Assembly (NCBI GenBank): GCA_002309305.1
Contig: DBWR01000020.1
Span: 70,350 to 134,349, forward strand
Length of the DNA stretch: 64,000 nucleotides
Origin: Treponema sp. UBA1233
Lineage (GTDB): Bacteria > Spirochaetota > Spirochaetia > Treponematales > Treponemataceae
Reading direction: 5' to 3'
The translations under genes and the position numbers were made by a program. The notes below the pieces were generated by a model, which searched no databases, was not told the DNA's origin, and saw only the letters and a program-made list of their open reading frames with translations. Shown piece by piece: positions 63,007 to 64,000 of the stretch. The stretch's first letter is position 1; every line of letters starts with the position of its first letter.

Positions 63007-63657
63007 ATGTCCAAGAGAATCATCACAGCGCTTTTAATCGTCCTGTCACTTTTCATGGTTTCCTGCGCCTCATCAAGGCAGGTAACGATAGACAACCCAT
63101 ATCCAGATTTTCTTGCCGATATGCCACCCTTTGACCTAGAGCAGCCTTCGTTTTATGCAAAGCTGTTCACAAAACTGAAGCTTTACAGGGCACAAAAACT
63201 AGCCATGATTCCACGTCGGAATCGTGTGGAATTATACTACCGCTCTGGTGCCAACGCCTACTGCATAATAATGCCTCAGCACGCCCGCCAGACGATTATC
63301 GATTCCACCCTCAAGTTCGCCGAGGACTGGGACGCAAAGAATCTTACGGTACAGAAGGCCACCGCCAAGAACGCCTACGGTGTTAGCCTTGTAGACCTGT
63401 GGTTCGGAGTCTCTGGCCCCATCAACGGAGCAGAGGATGTCCCCATGTACGTGAACTATCTTTTTGTAGACGGCAAGCCCTACCTCGTGCTGCGCTTCCC
63501 CACAAAGCTCTGCAAGGACAGCCACGACCTCTACACCCCCTACGAGGAAATCTACCTGACCCGAGAACAGGCCGAAAAGCTCTGCACCATCCTAGACCAG
63601 TCCGCCCTGGAAGCTCTGGTAGAACAGCATCAGGACCAGCAGATATACGAGTATTAG
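63007..63657 (+). CDS. Lipoprotein of unknown function (216 aa)
   Basis: ATG 63007 has AAGGAG 8 nt upstream. MSKRIITALLIVLSLFMVS followed by Cys-ASSRQ is a clear lipoprotein signal. The mature part is a single mixed alpha/beta domain (YPDFLADMPPFDLEQPSFYA, KLFTKLKLYRAQKLAMIPRR, AEDWDAKNLTVQKATAKNAY, EIYLTREQAEKLCTILDQSA). I recognise no family. It is monocistronic behind the porin terminator; no clear promoter was identified. Confidence 0.75.
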   Translation: MSKRIITALLIVLSLFMVSCASSRQVTIDNPYPDFLADMPPFDLEQPSFYAKLFTKLKLYRAQKLAMIPRRNRVELYYRSGANAYCIIMPQHARQTIIDSTLKFAEDWDAKNLTVQKATAKNAYGVSLVDLWFGVSGPINGAEDVPMYVNYLFVDGKPYLVLRFPTKLCKDSHDLYTPYEEIYLTREQAEKLCTILDQSALEALVEQHQDQQIYEY

Positions 63658-63710
63658 ACTGATGCTTTAAGAGCAAGGCAAATCAGCAAGACAGGCTCAA
63701 TTCATAATTC

Positions 63711-64000
63711 TTAATTATGCATTCTTAATTGTTCAGCAATTTCCTGTATTTTCTCCAAAGGAAGTCCGATTGCCTGAGAAATCTGCTCAATAGTGTTAAC
63801 ACCCATTCGCAATAAGTTTTCAGCGTCTTCGATGGCTTTTTGGGAAGCTCCCTGCAAAAGACCGGTAGTAAGACCTTCGGCACGTCCAGCTTCAAGGCCT
63901 TCCTCGTAGCCGTCTTCCCGAATGTCCCTGTATGCTTCCTCCTCGTCAAATTCTGTCAAAGAGTTTGCCAAAACCTCCTCCTGTCGCAAGCTGCCGCTTG
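63711..64000 (-). CDS. Rpn-family PD-(D/E)xK nuclease/transposase-like protein, C-terminal part
   Basis: The leftward frame is open to the right edge, so the N-terminal nuclease domain lies outside the window. What is visible is the characteristic tail: EEEAYRDIREDGYEEGLEAGRAEGLTTG-type repeats, then a helix-turn-helix-like AIEDAENLLRMGVNTIEQIS and LPLEKIQEIAEQL. Such tails occur in the Rpn/PDDEXK family, expanded in Treponema and linked to recombination. The stop lies in an AT-rich ATTCTTAATT repeat. Confidence 0.75.
   Translation of the reverse strand, partial: SGSLRQEEVLANSLTEFDEEEAYRDIREDGYEEGLEAGRAEGLTTGLLQGASQKAIEDAENLLRMGVNTIEQISQAIGLPLEKIQEIAEQLRMHN

Overview
The window looks like chromosomal DNA of a host-associated spirochaete of the genus Treponema. 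The evidence is the gene set: giant Ig-like surface proteins, a Treponema-type major outer membrane protein beginning ADEPTADEM, flgM with FliA-type promoters, a putative glycoside hydrolase of the DUF4015 type, relaxed spirochaetal lipoboxes, and an Rpn-type nuclease fragment. The genus is an inference from these families; the species cannot be read from the sequence.

Positions 1-32181 are dominated by four giant leftward genes for exported, Ig-like repeat proteins: a paralogous tandem trio (at least 1620, 3182 and 3160 aa; the first runs off the left edge) and a 2171-aa protein ending in a beta-barrel-like domain. Three of the four have a sigma-28-like promoter, TAAA-N15/16-NCCGATAA. Two of these are followed by a conserved leader of about 260-290 nt carrying an inverted repeat. 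A VapBC-type toxin-antitoxin pair sits between two members of the trio, beside a fossil of the 3' end of another copy.

Positions 32440-45255 hold a Sir2 deacylase, a possibly leaderless solute-binding-like protein, a frameshifted secreted protein, an EAL phosphodiesterase with a degenerate GGDEF domain, an Hsp20 behind a textbook sigma-54 promoter, a PilZ-like protein, the mnmE operon with a DUF4015 protein, a DUF4143 ATPase preceded by 33-bp tandem repeats, and a small outer-membrane barrel.

Positions 45256-47132 carry tandem promoters sharing a 17-bp identical core, a rod-shaped 6S-like RNA, and purD, whose -35 hexamer overlaps the RNA's 3' end and whose start codon lies where its transcript should begin.

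Positions 47202-64000 carry housekeeping and envelope genes: a chemoreceptor, a NifU-like protein, a SlyD-like isomerase, aroK, two RsmI-family methyltransferases, a TrmH-family methyltransferase, an Fe-ADH-fold protein without metal ligands, flgM (own sigma-28 promoter), an FtsK with a very long acidic linker, a GH18 enzyme, an outer-membrane porin lacking a start codon, a lipoprotein, and a partial Rpn-family protein.

The most notable theme is promoter architecture. The flgM promoter supplies an internal sigma-28 reference, and the same signal precedes the giant surface proteins, linking surface display to the motility sigma factor. Everything here was read by eye; no database search or folding program was run.
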